From Citreicoccus inhibens (GTDB lineage Bacteria > Myxococcota > Myxococcia > Myxococcales > Myxococcaceae): a stretch of 64,000 nucleotides of DNA. The stretch lies in the NCBI RefSeq assembly GCF_019039035.1, contig NZ_JAHNZT010000006.1:124001-188000 (forward strand), given 5' to 3'. Below are positions 17,975 through 27,500 of the stretch, one piece after another. The position numbers were made by a program, and so were the translations under genes. The notes below the pieces were generated by a model that saw only the letters and a program-made list of their open reading frames with translations, made no database searches and had not been told where the DNA came from. Each line of letters begins with the position of its first letter. Within the stretch, counting starts at the first letter, position 1.

Positions 17975-20900
17975 CACCCGAACTCCACGACCCTCAGGCC
18001 GAACAGTTTGTCCACCGCGAGCAGCAGGTCATCCGTCACCTGCACCTTCAGCGACGTGCCACCGATGTACGCCTCGGCTTCGCCCTGGAACAACACGCTC
18101 ACGGCCACGGGCGTCGCGCCCGCGTACTTCTTCGCCAGCTCGTTGAGCTTCGTCAACCGCTCCTCGGTGAGGAGGTCCACTGGCACACGCAGCTCCAGGC
18201 GCTTGGTGCGCTTCTCACGCACGGCCTTGAGGCTCTGGATGTCCTCGACGATGAGCTCCGCGGTGGGCGCATCCTCGTCGCGCTGGGAGATCTGCACGGT
18301 GCCCGTCACCAGGATGGGGTCATCCGATTTGAGCAGCGACTCCCAGTGCTCGAAGCCCGGCTTGGGTCCCTGCTTGGCCCACTTGCCGTCCTTGCCCATC
18401 ACGTTGCGCGTGCCGTCCTTGCCGGGGAAGCACACGAGCTCGATGGAGCCGGACAAGTCCTCGATGGTCACCCAGGCCATGCGCTTGCCCGTCTTGGTGG
18501 GCCGCTCGCGCAGCGTGGTGATGATGCCAGCCACGGTGATCTTCTCGTCTCGACGCGCGCGCTGCACGGCGGTGACGGGCCGCGCGTAGCGCTTGAGCTC
18601 CTTGTCGTACTGATGCAGCGGGTGGCCGGACACGTAGAAGCCGATGGCCTCCTTCTCCAGCGCCAGCCGCTCCTTCTCCGGCCACTCCTCCGTGTCGACG
18701 TAGTCGTCCTTGAGGCCGCCTCCGCCGCCGGTCGCCGGTCCCGCCAGCATTCCGAACAGCGAGCTCTGCCCGGCGGCCTTGTCCTTCTGGCTGGCGGAGC
18801 CGCGGTTGAGGGCCTTCTCGATGGTCTCGAAAATCTGCCGACGGGGGCGCTTCTCGAAGTCGAACGCGCCGGCCTTCACCAGCGCTTCCATCACCTTGCG
18901 GTTGACGCGGCGGCTGTCCACGCGCTCGCAGAAGTCGAACAGGCTCTTGAAGGACCCTTCCTTGCGCGCCTCCAGGATGGACTCGATGGCGCCCTCGCCC
19001 ACGCCCTTGATGGCGCCCAGTCCGAAGCGGATCTTCCCCTCCACCGCGCCGAAGGCCATGTCGGACTGGTTCACGTCCGGCGGGAGCACCTGGAGGCCCG
19101 ACTCGCGCGCCTCACCGATGTGCTTCACCACCTTGTCGGTGTTGTCCTTCTCGCTGGTGAGAAGGGCCGCCATGAACTCGCAGGGGTAATGGGCCTTCAG
19201 CCACGCGGTGTGCAGCGTGACGAGCCCATAGGCCGCCGAGTGGCTCTTGTTGAAGCCGTACTCGGCGAACTTCTCCATCAGGTCGAAGATTTCGCCGGCG
19301 ACCTTCAGGTCGACGTTGTTCGTCTTGCAGCCCTCGAGGAAGCCGGCCCGCTCGGCCTGCATGACCTCGGCCTTCTTCTTGCCCATGGCGCGGCGAAGCA
19401 GGTCCGCGCGGCCCAGGGTGTAGCCACCCAGGACCTGCGAGATCTGCATCACCTGCTCTTGGTACACGATGACGCCGTAGGTGTCCTTGAGCACCGGCTC
19501 CAGCGCGGGGTGCGGATAGGACACCGGCTCGCGGCCGTGCTTGCGGTTGATGAAGACGTCCACCATGCCGGAGTCGAGCGGGCCCGGGCGGTAGAGCGCG
19601 CCGGCGGCGATGACGTCTTCAAAGCAAGACGGCTTGAGCTTCATCACCATTTCGGTGAAGCCGCTCGACTCCATCTGGAACACGCCGGCCGTGTCCCCCT
19701 TCGCCATCAACTCCCACACCTTGTCGTCGGTGAGGGGAATCTCGTGGCGGAGGATCTCCTTGTTGTGATTGCGGTTCACCAGGTCCAGCGCGTGCTGAAT
19801 CACGGTGAGCGTCTTGAGGCCGAGGAAGTCGAACTTCACGAGGCCCGCGGCCTCGACCTCGTCCTTGGCGAACTGGGTGATGAGAATCTTTTCGCCCGGT
19901 GGCTGGTAGACGGGCACGAACTCCCAGAGCGGCTTGTCCGCGATGACCACGCCTGCCGCGTGCATGCCGGCCTGCCGGTGCAGTCCCTCCAGCGCGAGGG
20001 CGATCTCCAACACGTCCTTGGTGGTGACCGGCTTGCCCTCCACCTCACCGATGTTGGTCGGCTTCTCCAACATCTCCTTGAGGCGCGGCTCCATCTCGAT
20101 CGCCTCCTTGAGCGTGATGTTGAGCACCTCGGGGACGAGCTTCGCGATGCGGTCGCCCTCGCTGAAGGGCAGGCCGAACACGCGGCACACGTCGCGCAGC
20201 ACGCTCTTGGCCTTGAGCGAACCGAACGTGATGATCTGCCCCACGTTCATCTCGCCGTACTTGCGGCCCACGTACTTGATGACCTCGTCGCGCCGGTCCT
20301 GGCAGAAGTCGATATCGAAGTCCGGCATCGACACGCGCTCCGGGTTGAGGAAGCGCTCGAAGAGGAGGTTGTACGGGATGGGATCCAGGTCCGTGATGCG
20401 CAGCGCGTAGGCCACGATGGAGCCCGCACCCGAGCCACGGCCCGGCCCCACGGGGATGTTCTGCTTCTTCGCCCAGTTGATGAAGTCCTGGACGATGAGG
20501 AAGTAGCCGCTGAACCCCATCTTCTGGATGACGCCAATCTCCAGGTTGAGGCGCGCCAGGTACAGGTCCCGGTCGATGGGGTACTTGCCGTGCAGCTCCT
20601 CGAAGCGCTCGCGCAGCCCCTGGAAGGCCAGCTCCGCCATGAAGCTGTCGGGCGTGTGGCTGTCGGGGACCTTGAAGGTGGGCAGCATGGGCTTGCCCAG
20701 CTTCAGCTCCAGCGTGCACTGCTCGGCGATGCGCTGGGTGTTGTGGACCGCCTCGGGGATGTCGCGGAACGCCTCGATCATCTCCTGGGGGCTCGTGACG
20801 TAGAGCTTGTCCGTGGAGTGCTTCATGCGCTTGTTGTCCGCCAGCGTCTTGCCGCTGGCGATGCACATGAGCAGCTCGTGCGCGCGGGCATCCTCGCGCT

Positions 20901-21522
20901 TGATGTAGTGCGCGTCCGCGGTGGCGCACAGGGGGATGTCCAGGTCGCGCGAGAGCTGCTTGAGGTTCTCGTTCGCCTTGTCCTGCTCGGGCATCCCGTT
21001 GGACTGCACCTCCAGGAAGAAGTGCCCGGGCTCGAAGATGTCCTTGTACTCCTGGGCCGCGCGGCGCGCGTGGTCCATGTCCCCGCGGAAGCACGCGCTG
21101 GTCACCTCGCCGCCCAGGCACGCGGTGAGGGCGAACAGGCCCTTGCTGTGCTCCGCGAGCACCTTCTTGTCCATGCGCGGGTGGTAATAGAACCCGTCCA
21201 TGTACGCGGTGGAGGACAGGTAGCGCAGGTTGGCGTAACCCTCCGCGTTCTTCGCGATGAGGATGAGGTGGTGCGCCACCTTCTCCGAGCGGTCCTCGCG
21301 CCCCTTGGGGCCCGCGACGTACGCCTCGATGCCGAGGATGGGCTTGATGCCGGCGTCCTTGGCCTTCTTGTAGAAGTCGATGGCGCCGAACATGTTGCCG
21401 TGGTCCGTCACGGCGACACTCGTCATCCCCTTTTCCTTCACCGTCTTGATGAGGTCCTTCATCCGGATCGCCCCATCGAGGAGCGAATAGAGGGTGTGCA
21501 GGTGGAGGTGGGTAAATGACAT
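17974..21522 (-). CDS. dnaE: DNA polymerase III alpha subunit
   Basis: The protein has 1182 residues, normal for replicative DnaE1. Its order is PHP domain (starts SFTHLHLHTLYSLLDG), the catalytic palm with the aspartate pair in PDFDIDFCQDRRDEV (about residues 397-405) and the third catalytic Asp in KFDFLGLKT, the fingers, the HhH segment, and a C-terminal OB-fold region (TVAGIITTLRERPTKTGKRM). It is the chromosomal replicase. The start at 21522 was chosen because the PHP domain begins directly after it; the upstream extension to 21558 has no homologous look. Its stop overlaps the start of the ECH1-like gene, an unusual neighbour for a replicase. It lies 285 bp downstream of the TetR gene on the same strand. 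Confidence 0.97.
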   Translation of the reverse strand: MSFTHLHLHTLYSLLDGAIRMKDLIKTVKEKGMTSVAVTDHGNMFGAIDFYKKAKDAGIKPILGIEAYVAGPKGREDRSEKVAHHLILIAKNAEGYANLRYLSSTAYMDGFYYHPRMDKKVLAEHSKGLFALTACLGGEVTSACFRGDMDHARRAAQEYKDIFEPGHFFLEVQSNGMPEQDKANENLKQLSRDLDIPLCATADAHYIKREDARAHELLMCIASGKTLADNKRMKHSTDKLYVTSPQEMIEAFRDIPEAVHNTQRIAEQCTLELKLGKPMLPTFKVPDSHTPDSFMAELAFQGLRERFEELHGKYPIDRDLYLARLNLEIGVIQKMGFSGYFLIVQDFINWAKKQNIPVGPGRGSGAGSIVAYALRITDLDPIPYNLLFERFLNPERVSMPDFDIDFCQDRRDEVIKYVGRKYGEMNVGQIITFGSLKAKSVLRDVCRVFGLPFSEGDRIAKLVPEVLNITLKEAIEMEPRLKEMLEKPTNIGEVEGKPVTTKDVLEIALALEGLHRQAGMHAAGVVIADKPLWEFVPVYQPPGEKILITQFAKDEVEAAGLVKFDFLGLKTLTVIQHALDLVNRNHNKEILRHEIPLTDDKVWELMAKGDTAGVFQMESSGFTEMVMKLKPSCFEDVIAAGALYRPGPLDSGMVDVFINRKHGREPVSYPHPALEPVLKDTYGVIVYQEQVMQISQVLGGYTLGRADLLRRAMGKKKAEVMQAERAGFLEGCKTNNVDLKVAGEIFDLMEKFAEYGFNKSHSAAYGLVTLHTAWLKAHYPCEFMAALLTSEKDNTDKVVKHIGEARESGLQVLPPDVNQSDMAFGAVEGKIRFGLGAIKGVGEGAIESILEARKEGSFKSLFDFCERVDSRRVNRKVMEALVKAGAFDFEKRPRRQIFETIEKALNRGSASQKDKAAGQSSLFGMLAGPATGGGGGLKDDYVDTEEWPEKERLALEKEAIGFYVSGHPLHQYDKELKRYARPVTAVQRARRDEKITVAGIITTLRERPTKTGKRMAWVTIEDLSGSIELVCFPGKDGTRNVMGKDGKWAKQGPKPGFEHWESLLKSDDPILVTGTVQISQRDEDAPTAELIVEDIQSLKAVREKRTKRLELRVPVDLLTEERLTKLNELAKKYAGATPVAVSVLFQGEAEAYIGGTSLKVQVTDDLLLAVDKLFGLRVVEFG

Positions 21523-21617
21523 AGGCGTGGGGGTCCGTTCGGTGTGACGCCGGAACACTAGGGCGGCGGTCTCCTGCTCGCCAGTCCAGTGTCATGGACC
21601 CGCGCCCGCCGCGCCGC

Positions 21618-21639
21618 CGGGGCCAGAAATTCGGCCCCG
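21618..21639 (-). terminator. Candidate terminator hairpin after the TetR gene
   Basis: A perfect 7-bp inverted repeat (cggggcc / ggccccg) around agaaattc lies 169 bp past the TetR stop and 95 bp upstream of the dnaE start. It may separate the TetR transcript from dnaE. No T-run follows. Confidence 0.4.
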
Positions 21640-21807
21640 CGGGCCTCTTGTGCCAGACCCACCGGTGGGGGTGAAGGAGTAACGCGAGGACCTTCCGGGC
21701 GCTCGCTCACGTGCCGCCGTCCGGCCCCACGGCCGGACCCACCTCCGAGCCCATCGGGCGCGCACTCGGCGGCCGGGCCAGGGGAACTCCAAGTGGCGGT
21801 GGCGCGC

Positions 21808-22512
21808 TCAGCGCGAGCGTCCACGAGACCGCGGTCGCGCGGGCACTCCACCCGAGCGGGCCTTGACCTTGCGCGCGGGAGGCTTCGCGCCCTCCGGCCC
21901 GCCGCCCAGGCTGGCGAGCACGATGCGGCGCAACAGCGCGAAGGCGGGCCCCGGGTCGAACCGCGAATCCAACTGGTGGTGCAGCGAGAGCCCGTCGAAG
22001 CACGCGCGCACGATGGCCGCGTACTGAACATCCACCGCGTCCGGAGTCGAGCCCGCGCCGTGGCGCACGTGGGCCACCGTCTGCGCGATGGCCGCGTCGC
22101 TCTCATCCAGCAGCTGGGCCACCGCGAGCTTCAGCTCGGGGTTGCGCAGACCCAGCGCGTACAGCTCGTGGCGCAGGCGCACCTGCTCCGGCCGCTCCGC
22201 CATCAACCGCTCGCCCCACGAGAAGCTCGCCGTCGCGAGCCGCTCCATGGGCATCTCCTCGCGCAGCCGCTTCAGCTCCACTTCGTACTGCCGCCGCGCC
22301 TCCGCGGTGACCGCGAGCAGCAGCCCATCCTTGCTGCCGAAGTAGTAGTGCACCAGCCCCTGGTTCACGCCCGCCTCGCGCGCCACCTCCTTCACCGTCG
22401 TGGCGTCGTAGCCCCGCTCGGAGAGGACGCGATAGCCCGCGGCGATGAGGCGCTCGCGCGCGTCGGGTTCCGGAGGCGTTGGGGGCTCGGGCGTGCCGCG
22501 GGGTCGGGCCAT
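21808..22512 (-). CDS. TetR/AcrR family repressor of the adjacent RND efflux operon
   Basis: The protein has 234 residues. An N-terminal TetR helix-turn-helix spans about residues 18-65 (ATTVKEVAREAGVNQGLVHYYFGSK). The ligand-binding half is poorly conserved and ends in a basic tail (residues about 210-234, rich in Arg/Lys/Pro), which could add non-specific DNA contacts. It is divergent from an outer-membrane-protein/RND efflux operon. Two inverted repeats lie in the 138-bp gap between them. By analogy with AcrR-type regulators it probably represses the operon and releases it when a pump substrate binds. Confidence 0.92.
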   Translation of the reverse strand: MARPRGTPEPPTPPEPDARERLIAAGYRVLSERGYDATTVKEVAREAGVNQGLVHYYFGSKDGLLLAVTAEARRQYEVELKRLREEMPMERLATASFSWGERLMAERPEQVRLRHELYALGLRNPELKLAVAQLLDESDAAIAQTVAHVRHGAGSTPDAVDVQYAAIVRACFDGLSLHHQLDSRFDPGPAFALLRRIVLASLGGGPEGAKPPARKVKARSGGVPARPRSRGRSR

Positions 22513-22576
22513 TCAACCCACATAGGGCACCGCATTCCCACCCGCAAGCCACGGCCCGCGTGCCCGGTCGGTTGGC

Positions 22577-22636
22577 TTGACATGCGCCCGCCCGGACCTT
22601 AGTTAGTCGTGTAACTAATTTAGTCGAACGACTAAA
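22577..22636 (+). promoter_or_regulatory. Efflux-operon promoter with two TetR-type operator palindromes
   Basis: A TTGACA -35-like box is at 22577-22582. A perfect inverted repeat ttagtta-gtcgtg-taactaa spans 22599-22618. It is followed without a gap by another, tttagtcg-aa-cgactaaa, at 22619-22636. The second ends 14 bp before the first operon ATG, next to the GGGAGAA ribosome site. The palindromes cover the expected -10 region, which fits repression by the divergent TetR protein. Confidence 0.75.
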
Positions 22637-22650
22637 AAGGGAGAACGTCG

Positions 22651-23286
22651 ATGCGAACCGATTCCGTGAAGCGCGCGCAGTGGGCGAAGTGGGTGTGGGT
22701 GGCGGCGTCGTTGGCGGCGGTCCCCGCGTGGGCGGATGACGCCGGAATGGGGATGGAGCGCCCGCTACCGGGCGCGCTGCTGGTGGAGGTGCAACCGCCG
22801 GCGCTGGATGACTCGCTCGTGGGCATCCGCTTGGAGTTGGCGCCGTCGCGGGAGGCGCCGTGGGCGTTCGGGTTGGTGGCGCGCACGGGCGGATGGAGCC
22901 AGTTCGGAGCGAAGGCCCGGTTCATCGGGACGAACTCGGGCGACGTGAAGCTCAACTACGCGCTGGGCGCGGAGGGCCGCTACACGCTGGCGTCGTTCGC
23001 GGACGGCGCGCTCCAGCCCTTCGTCGGGCTGACGCTGGGCGCGGAGGAGTTCCACGCGCGAGCCAACGCGAACGATCTGGGCAGCTACACCACGGCGTTG
23101 TTCGCGGAGCCGGCGGTGGGTGCGATGTGGCGGCCTGGCGCGGGGCGACTCGGCCTGTCCGCGCGCGTGGGCCCTGGCTTCGCCACGACGGACGTGCGGG
23201 AGCTGGAAGTGGGCAACGGCAGCGGCACGCTGAAGCTGCGCTCCGTCTATCCCAGCGCGTCGCTGAGCCTGCTCGTTGTCCTGTGA
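22651..23286 (+). CDS. Exported outer-membrane beta-barrel-like protein, first gene of the efflux operon
   Basis: The protein has 211 residues. A signal peptide is clear (WVAASLAAVPAWA, cleaved near residue 28). The rest alternates short polar and hydrophobic stretches with many Gly and aromatic residues (YALGAEGRYTLASF, PFVGLTLGAEEF), ends in hydrophobic beta-like residues, and has no transmembrane helix; this suggests a small 8-stranded barrel of the OmpW/OmpA type. It is not a TolC-type channel: it is far too short and not helical. A GGGAGAA site supports the ATG. It precedes the RND genes by 130 bp and shares their TetR-controlled promoter region. Specific family not recognised. Confidence 0.75.
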   Translation: MRTDSVKRAQWAKWVWVAASLAAVPAWADDAGMGMERPLPGALLVEVQPPALDDSLVGIRLELAPSREAPWAFGLVARTGGWSQFGAKARFIGTNSGDVKLNYALGAEGRYTLASFADGALQPFVGLTLGAEEFHARANANDLGSYTTALFAEPAVGAMWRPGAGRLGLSARVGPGFATTDVRELEVGNGSGTLKLRSVYPSASLSLLVVL

Positions 23287-23416
23287 ACGAATGGCCGCGC
23301 CCGGGGGAAGGCAGATAGTCACCACCTGAGTCAGGGCCGGGTGGATTTCCCCGGGGACTGCCACCACGCTCGGCCGCCGTCTGTCGTCGACCATGCGCCA
23401 TGCAGGAGTTGGCACC

Positions 23417-24538
23417 ATGTGGATGCAGCGCGGAGCCCTCGCCCTGGGGGTGATGTCCCTCTCATTGTTCGCGTGCGGCGGGCACGCGCCCCCACCCCAA
23501 CCTCCCACGGCCGTGAAGGTGGCGACCGTGGAGCGAGCCGGCACGGGCGCGCAGGCGCGCTACTCGGCGGAGATCCAACCCGCCACCCGCGTGGACCTGG
23601 CGTTCAAGGTCGGCGGTTACGTGGAGTCCATCGCCAAGGTGCGCGACGTGGAGGGCAAGCCTCGGCTCGTGCAGGCGGGAGACCCCGTGCGCGCGGGCAT
23701 GGAGCTGGCCACGCTGCGCAAGACGGACTACTCGCAGCGGCTCGCCGAGGCCCAGGCCGCGCTGGCCCAAGCACGCGCCGCCGCGGAGCAAGCCGAGCTG
23801 AACTTCGCGCGGACCTCCAAGCTCGTCGAGGGACAGGTGGCCACGCCCGCGCAGCTCGACACCGCGCGCACGCAGCGAGACAGCGCGGCCGGAGCGGTGG
23901 CCGCCGCGCGAGCCCGAGTGGAGGAGGCCCGCACGTCGCTGGCGGACACCGCGCTGCGCTCGCCGCTGGAGGGCGTGGTGCTCCAGCGAAACATCGAGGT
24001 CGGCGCGCTGGCCGCGCCCGGCACGGTGGCCTTCTCCGTCGCGGAGACGCAGAGCGTGCGCGTCATCTTCGGCGTGCCCGACACCGTGCTGCCCCGCGTG
24101 CGGCTGGGCGCGACGCAGACGGTGACGACGCAGGCGTTCCCCGGTGAACAGTTCGAGGGGCGCATCTCGCGCATCGCGCCGTCCGCGGACCCCAAGAGCC
24201 GCGTGTTCGAGGTGGAGATCTCCATCGCCAACGCGGACCAGCGGCTGAAGCCCGGCATGGTGGCCGCGCTGTCGCTGGGCGCGGGCGCACCCATTCCGGA
24301 GGAACTGCTCATCCCCCTGGCGGCCATCGTGCGCGCGCCCGGTCATCCGCAGTCCTTCGCCGTGTTCGTGCTCGATGAGTCCGGAGGAAAACCGGTGGCC
24401 CGCGCGCGCGAGGTCGAGCTGGGCGAGTACCTGGGGCGCGTCATCCCCGTGAAGAAGGGGCTGAAGGCAGGCGAGCGCATCGTCGTCACGGGCGCCAGTC
24501 TCTTGTCCGATGGCGAGGCGGTGGAGGTGATTCCTTGA
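23417..24538 (+). CDS. RND efflux periplasmic adaptor (membrane fusion) lipoprotein
   Basis: The protein has 373 residues and a lipoprotein signal (LSLFAC, cysteine about residue 19), so it is anchored in a membrane facing the periplasm. AcrA-type order: barrel-sandwich half with LAFKVGGYVESI, an Ala/Arg/Glu-rich alpha-helical hairpin (about residues 95-180), the second lipoyl half (TALRSPLEGVVLQRNIEVGA), a beta-barrel domain and a membrane-proximal domain ending near GASLLSDGEAVEVIP. It links the inner-membrane pump to an outer-membrane channel. ATG 23417 has AGGAG 8 nt upstream and starts the signal peptide. Its TGA overlaps the TTG start of the pump gene. No TolC-type gene is in the window, so the outer channel must come from elsewhere. 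Confidence 0.93.
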   Translation: MWMQRGALALGVMSLSLFACGGHAPPPQPPTAVKVATVERAGTGAQARYSAEIQPATRVDLAFKVGGYVESIAKVRDVEGKPRLVQAGDPVRAGMELATLRKTDYSQRLAEAQAALAQARAAAEQAELNFARTSKLVEGQVATPAQLDTARTQRDSAAGAVAAARARVEEARTSLADTALRSPLEGVVLQRNIEVGALAAPGTVAFSVAETQSVRVIFGVPDTVLPRVRLGATQTVTTQAFPGEQFEGRISRIAPSADPKSRVFEVEISIANADQRLKPGMVAALSLGAGAPIPEELLIPLAAIVRAPGHPQSFAVFVLDESGGKPVARAREVELGEYLGRVIPVKKGLKAGERIVVTGASLLSDGEAVEVIP

Positions 24539-27500
24539 GCGCGCCCGGCCCACAGGGCGGTGAGGCGACGCCGTCCTACGAAGAGAGGGAGCGCGCGAGA
24601 GACCAGGCGCGGGTGGACCACCAGCACAACACCGCCCGCTACTTCACGGAGAAGCGGCATGTGGCGTGGGTGTTCCTCGCCTTCACGCTGCTGTGGGGCG
24701 TCTTTGGCTACTTCCGCATGCCCAAGGCGAAGGACCCCGTCATCGCGGTGCGCGTGGCGGTGGCCACCTGCCTGTGGCCCGGCGCGGAGGCGGAGAAGAT
24801 CGAACAGTTGGTCACCCGGCGCATCGAACAGAAGATCTCCGAGAACGCCACCGTCGAGAAGATCGAGTCCATCAGCCGCACGAGCATCTCCGTCGTCTAC
24901 GTCACGCTGAAAGACGACGTGAACGACCGCGCCAAGGAGTTCGACGACATCCAGGGTCGGTTGAGCACGCTGCGCGACCTGCCCGCGGGCACAGGCCCGG
25001 TGAACTTCCTCAAGGACTTTGGAGACACCGCCACCCTCATGCTCACGGTGGCCAGCCCCAAGGCGGATGACATCGAGCTGGAGCTGCGCTCACGCGCCGT
25101 GGCACGCGCCATCGAAGCGGTGCGCGCGGGGATTCCCCCCGGTCCGCCCCACGCGACGCTGGTGGTGAGCTTCCCGCCCTCCATCAACGCCGCGTCCATG
25201 CAGCGCATGGGCGACCGAGCGCGCCGCTTCTTCGACACCCTCCCCAACACCCGCAACGCGCGCTTCCTCCAGAGCCCCGGCTTCATCGGGGTCGACATGG
25301 AGACCCTGCTGCCGGACGAGGTCCTGCTCGCGCAGCTCAGGACGTTCGCCCAGGACCACCTGAGCCTCTCCGAGTTGCACCCGGACGTCTGGCCCGCCAT
25401 CGTGGTGCGCGACCCCGCCGACACCCGGACCCGCCTCCAGGAGAGCGCCGGCGATCGGTACAGCTACAGACAGCTCGACGACTTCACGGACACCATCCAG
25501 CGCTACCTGCAACGGCTGCCCATCGTCTCCAAGGTGACTCGCACGGGCGTGCTCCCCGAGAAGATCTTCCTGGAGTACTCGCAGGAGCGGCTGGCCTCCT
25601 ATGGCCTTCAGCAGTCGGGACTCACCAACCTGCTGTCGACGCGCAACATCACCACGCCGGGCGGCATCATCGAGGTGGGCGAAAAGGGAGTGACCATCGA
25701 CCCGTCGGGTGAGTTCACCAGCGAGACGCAGGTGGGCGACGTCGTCGTCACCACCAGCGCCCACGGCGCGCCGGTGTACCTGCGCGACCTGGTGGACGTG
25801 CGGCGCGACTACCAGAGCCCCGCGCGCTTCCTCAACTTCCTCGTCGCCCGCGACGCGCAAGGACGCTTCCTGCGCTCACGCGCCATCACCCTGGCCATCA
25901 ACATGCGGCCGGGCGCGCAGATTGGTGAGTTCGGCCGCGACGTCAGCGCGGAGCTCGCCAATGTGCAGCGGCTGTTGCCCGAGGACCTCATCATCCGCCG
26001 CACGTCGGACCAGCCGCTTCAGGTGAAGGAGAACGTCAGCCTGTTCATGACGTCGCTCTACGAGGCCATCATCCTGGTGGTGCTCGTCGCGCTGGTGGGT
26101 TTCTGGGAGTGGCGGACCGCGCTCCTGCTCGCCCTGTCCATCCCCATCACGCTCGCGATGACGTTCGGGCTGATGGACGTGGTGGGCGTGGACATCCAGC
26201 AGATCTCCATCGCGTCGCTCATCATCGCGCTGGGGTTGCTGGTGGACGACCCCGTGGTGGCCAGCGACGCCATCAAGCACTCGCTGGCGCTGGGCTGGAA
26301 GCCGCGCATCGCCGCGTGGCTGGGGCCCACCAAGCTGGCCACGGCCATCCTGTTCGCCACGCTCACCAACATCGCCGCCTATCTGCCGTTCCTCACGTTG
26401 CCGGGAGACACGGGGAAGTTCATCCACACGCTGCCCATCGTGCTCACGCTGTCGCTCGTCTCCTCGCGCATCGTGTCCATGACGTTCATCCCCCTGCTCG
26501 CCTCCACCATCCTGCGCGCGCCGGACAAGCCCGAGCCCACTCCAGAGGAGCGGCGCTCACGAGGCTTCGCGCGGCGCTATCACCAGGTGGTGGGCTGGGC
26601 CATCGACCACCGCCTGCTCGTCTGTGGTCTGGCGCTCGTCATCCTGGTGCTCGCCGCGCTCGTGGGCTCGCGCGTGCGCTCGGCGTTCTTCCCCAAGGAC
26701 CTGTCGTATCTGTCCTATGTGGATGTCTGGCTGCCCGAGGACGCCACGCTGGCTGCCACCCGGGAAATCTCTCGACAGGCAGAGGTCGTCATCCAAGAGG
26801 TCGCCGCCGAGTACGGCAAGGCCCACCCTGGCTCCGACGGAAAGCCGCGCACCATCCTGGAGTCCGTCACCGAGTTCGTGGGCGGAGGAGGCCCGCGGTT
26901 CTGGTTCTCGGTGGCACCCGAGCAACAACAGCTCAACTACGCGCAGCTCGTCATCCAAGTGCGCGACAAGGGGGACACGCGCTCGCTCGTCCCGATCTTC
27001 CAGGAGCGCCTGTCGCGCAGGATCGCGGGCGCCCGCCTGGACGTGCGGGAGTTGGAGACGGGAAAGCCCGTGGGCATCCCGGTGTCCATCCGGCTGTCCG
27101 GTGAAGACATTCCCGAGCTTCGCCGGCTGGCGGACGAAGCCAAGAGCATCTTCCGCGAGGCACCGGGAGGCGCGCGCACGCGCGATGACTGGGGCAGCGA
27201 CACCTTCTCCGTGAAGCTGGAGGTGGATCCAGACCGCGCCAACCTCGCGGGCGTCACCAACCTGGACGTGGCCACCTCGTCGGCCATCGCCATGAACGGC
27301 GTCACGGTGGGCCAGCTCAACGAGGGCAACCATCAAATTGACATCGTCGCGCGCCTGCGCGGCGAGGAGCGCGCCCAGCTCAGTGACATCGAGAACCTCT
27401 ACGTCAGCGCGCGCAACGGGCCGCAGAAGGTGCCGCTCCAGCAAGTGTCACGCATCGCGTACTCACTCCAGACGGAGAAGATTCGCCGGCGGGATCAATT

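Noticed and set aside
17908-21519. Very long plus-strand open frame (over 1200 codons) opposite dnaE
   Set aside because: It is a shadow of dnaE caused by third-position GC bias; its product is rich in His/Arg/Leu/Val with no domain, while dnaE shows all polymerase motifs.
22651-23286. Possible TolC-type outer-membrane channel for the RND pump
   Set aside because: The protein is only 211 residues, beta-rich and lacks the long helices of TolC; a small barrel is more likely.
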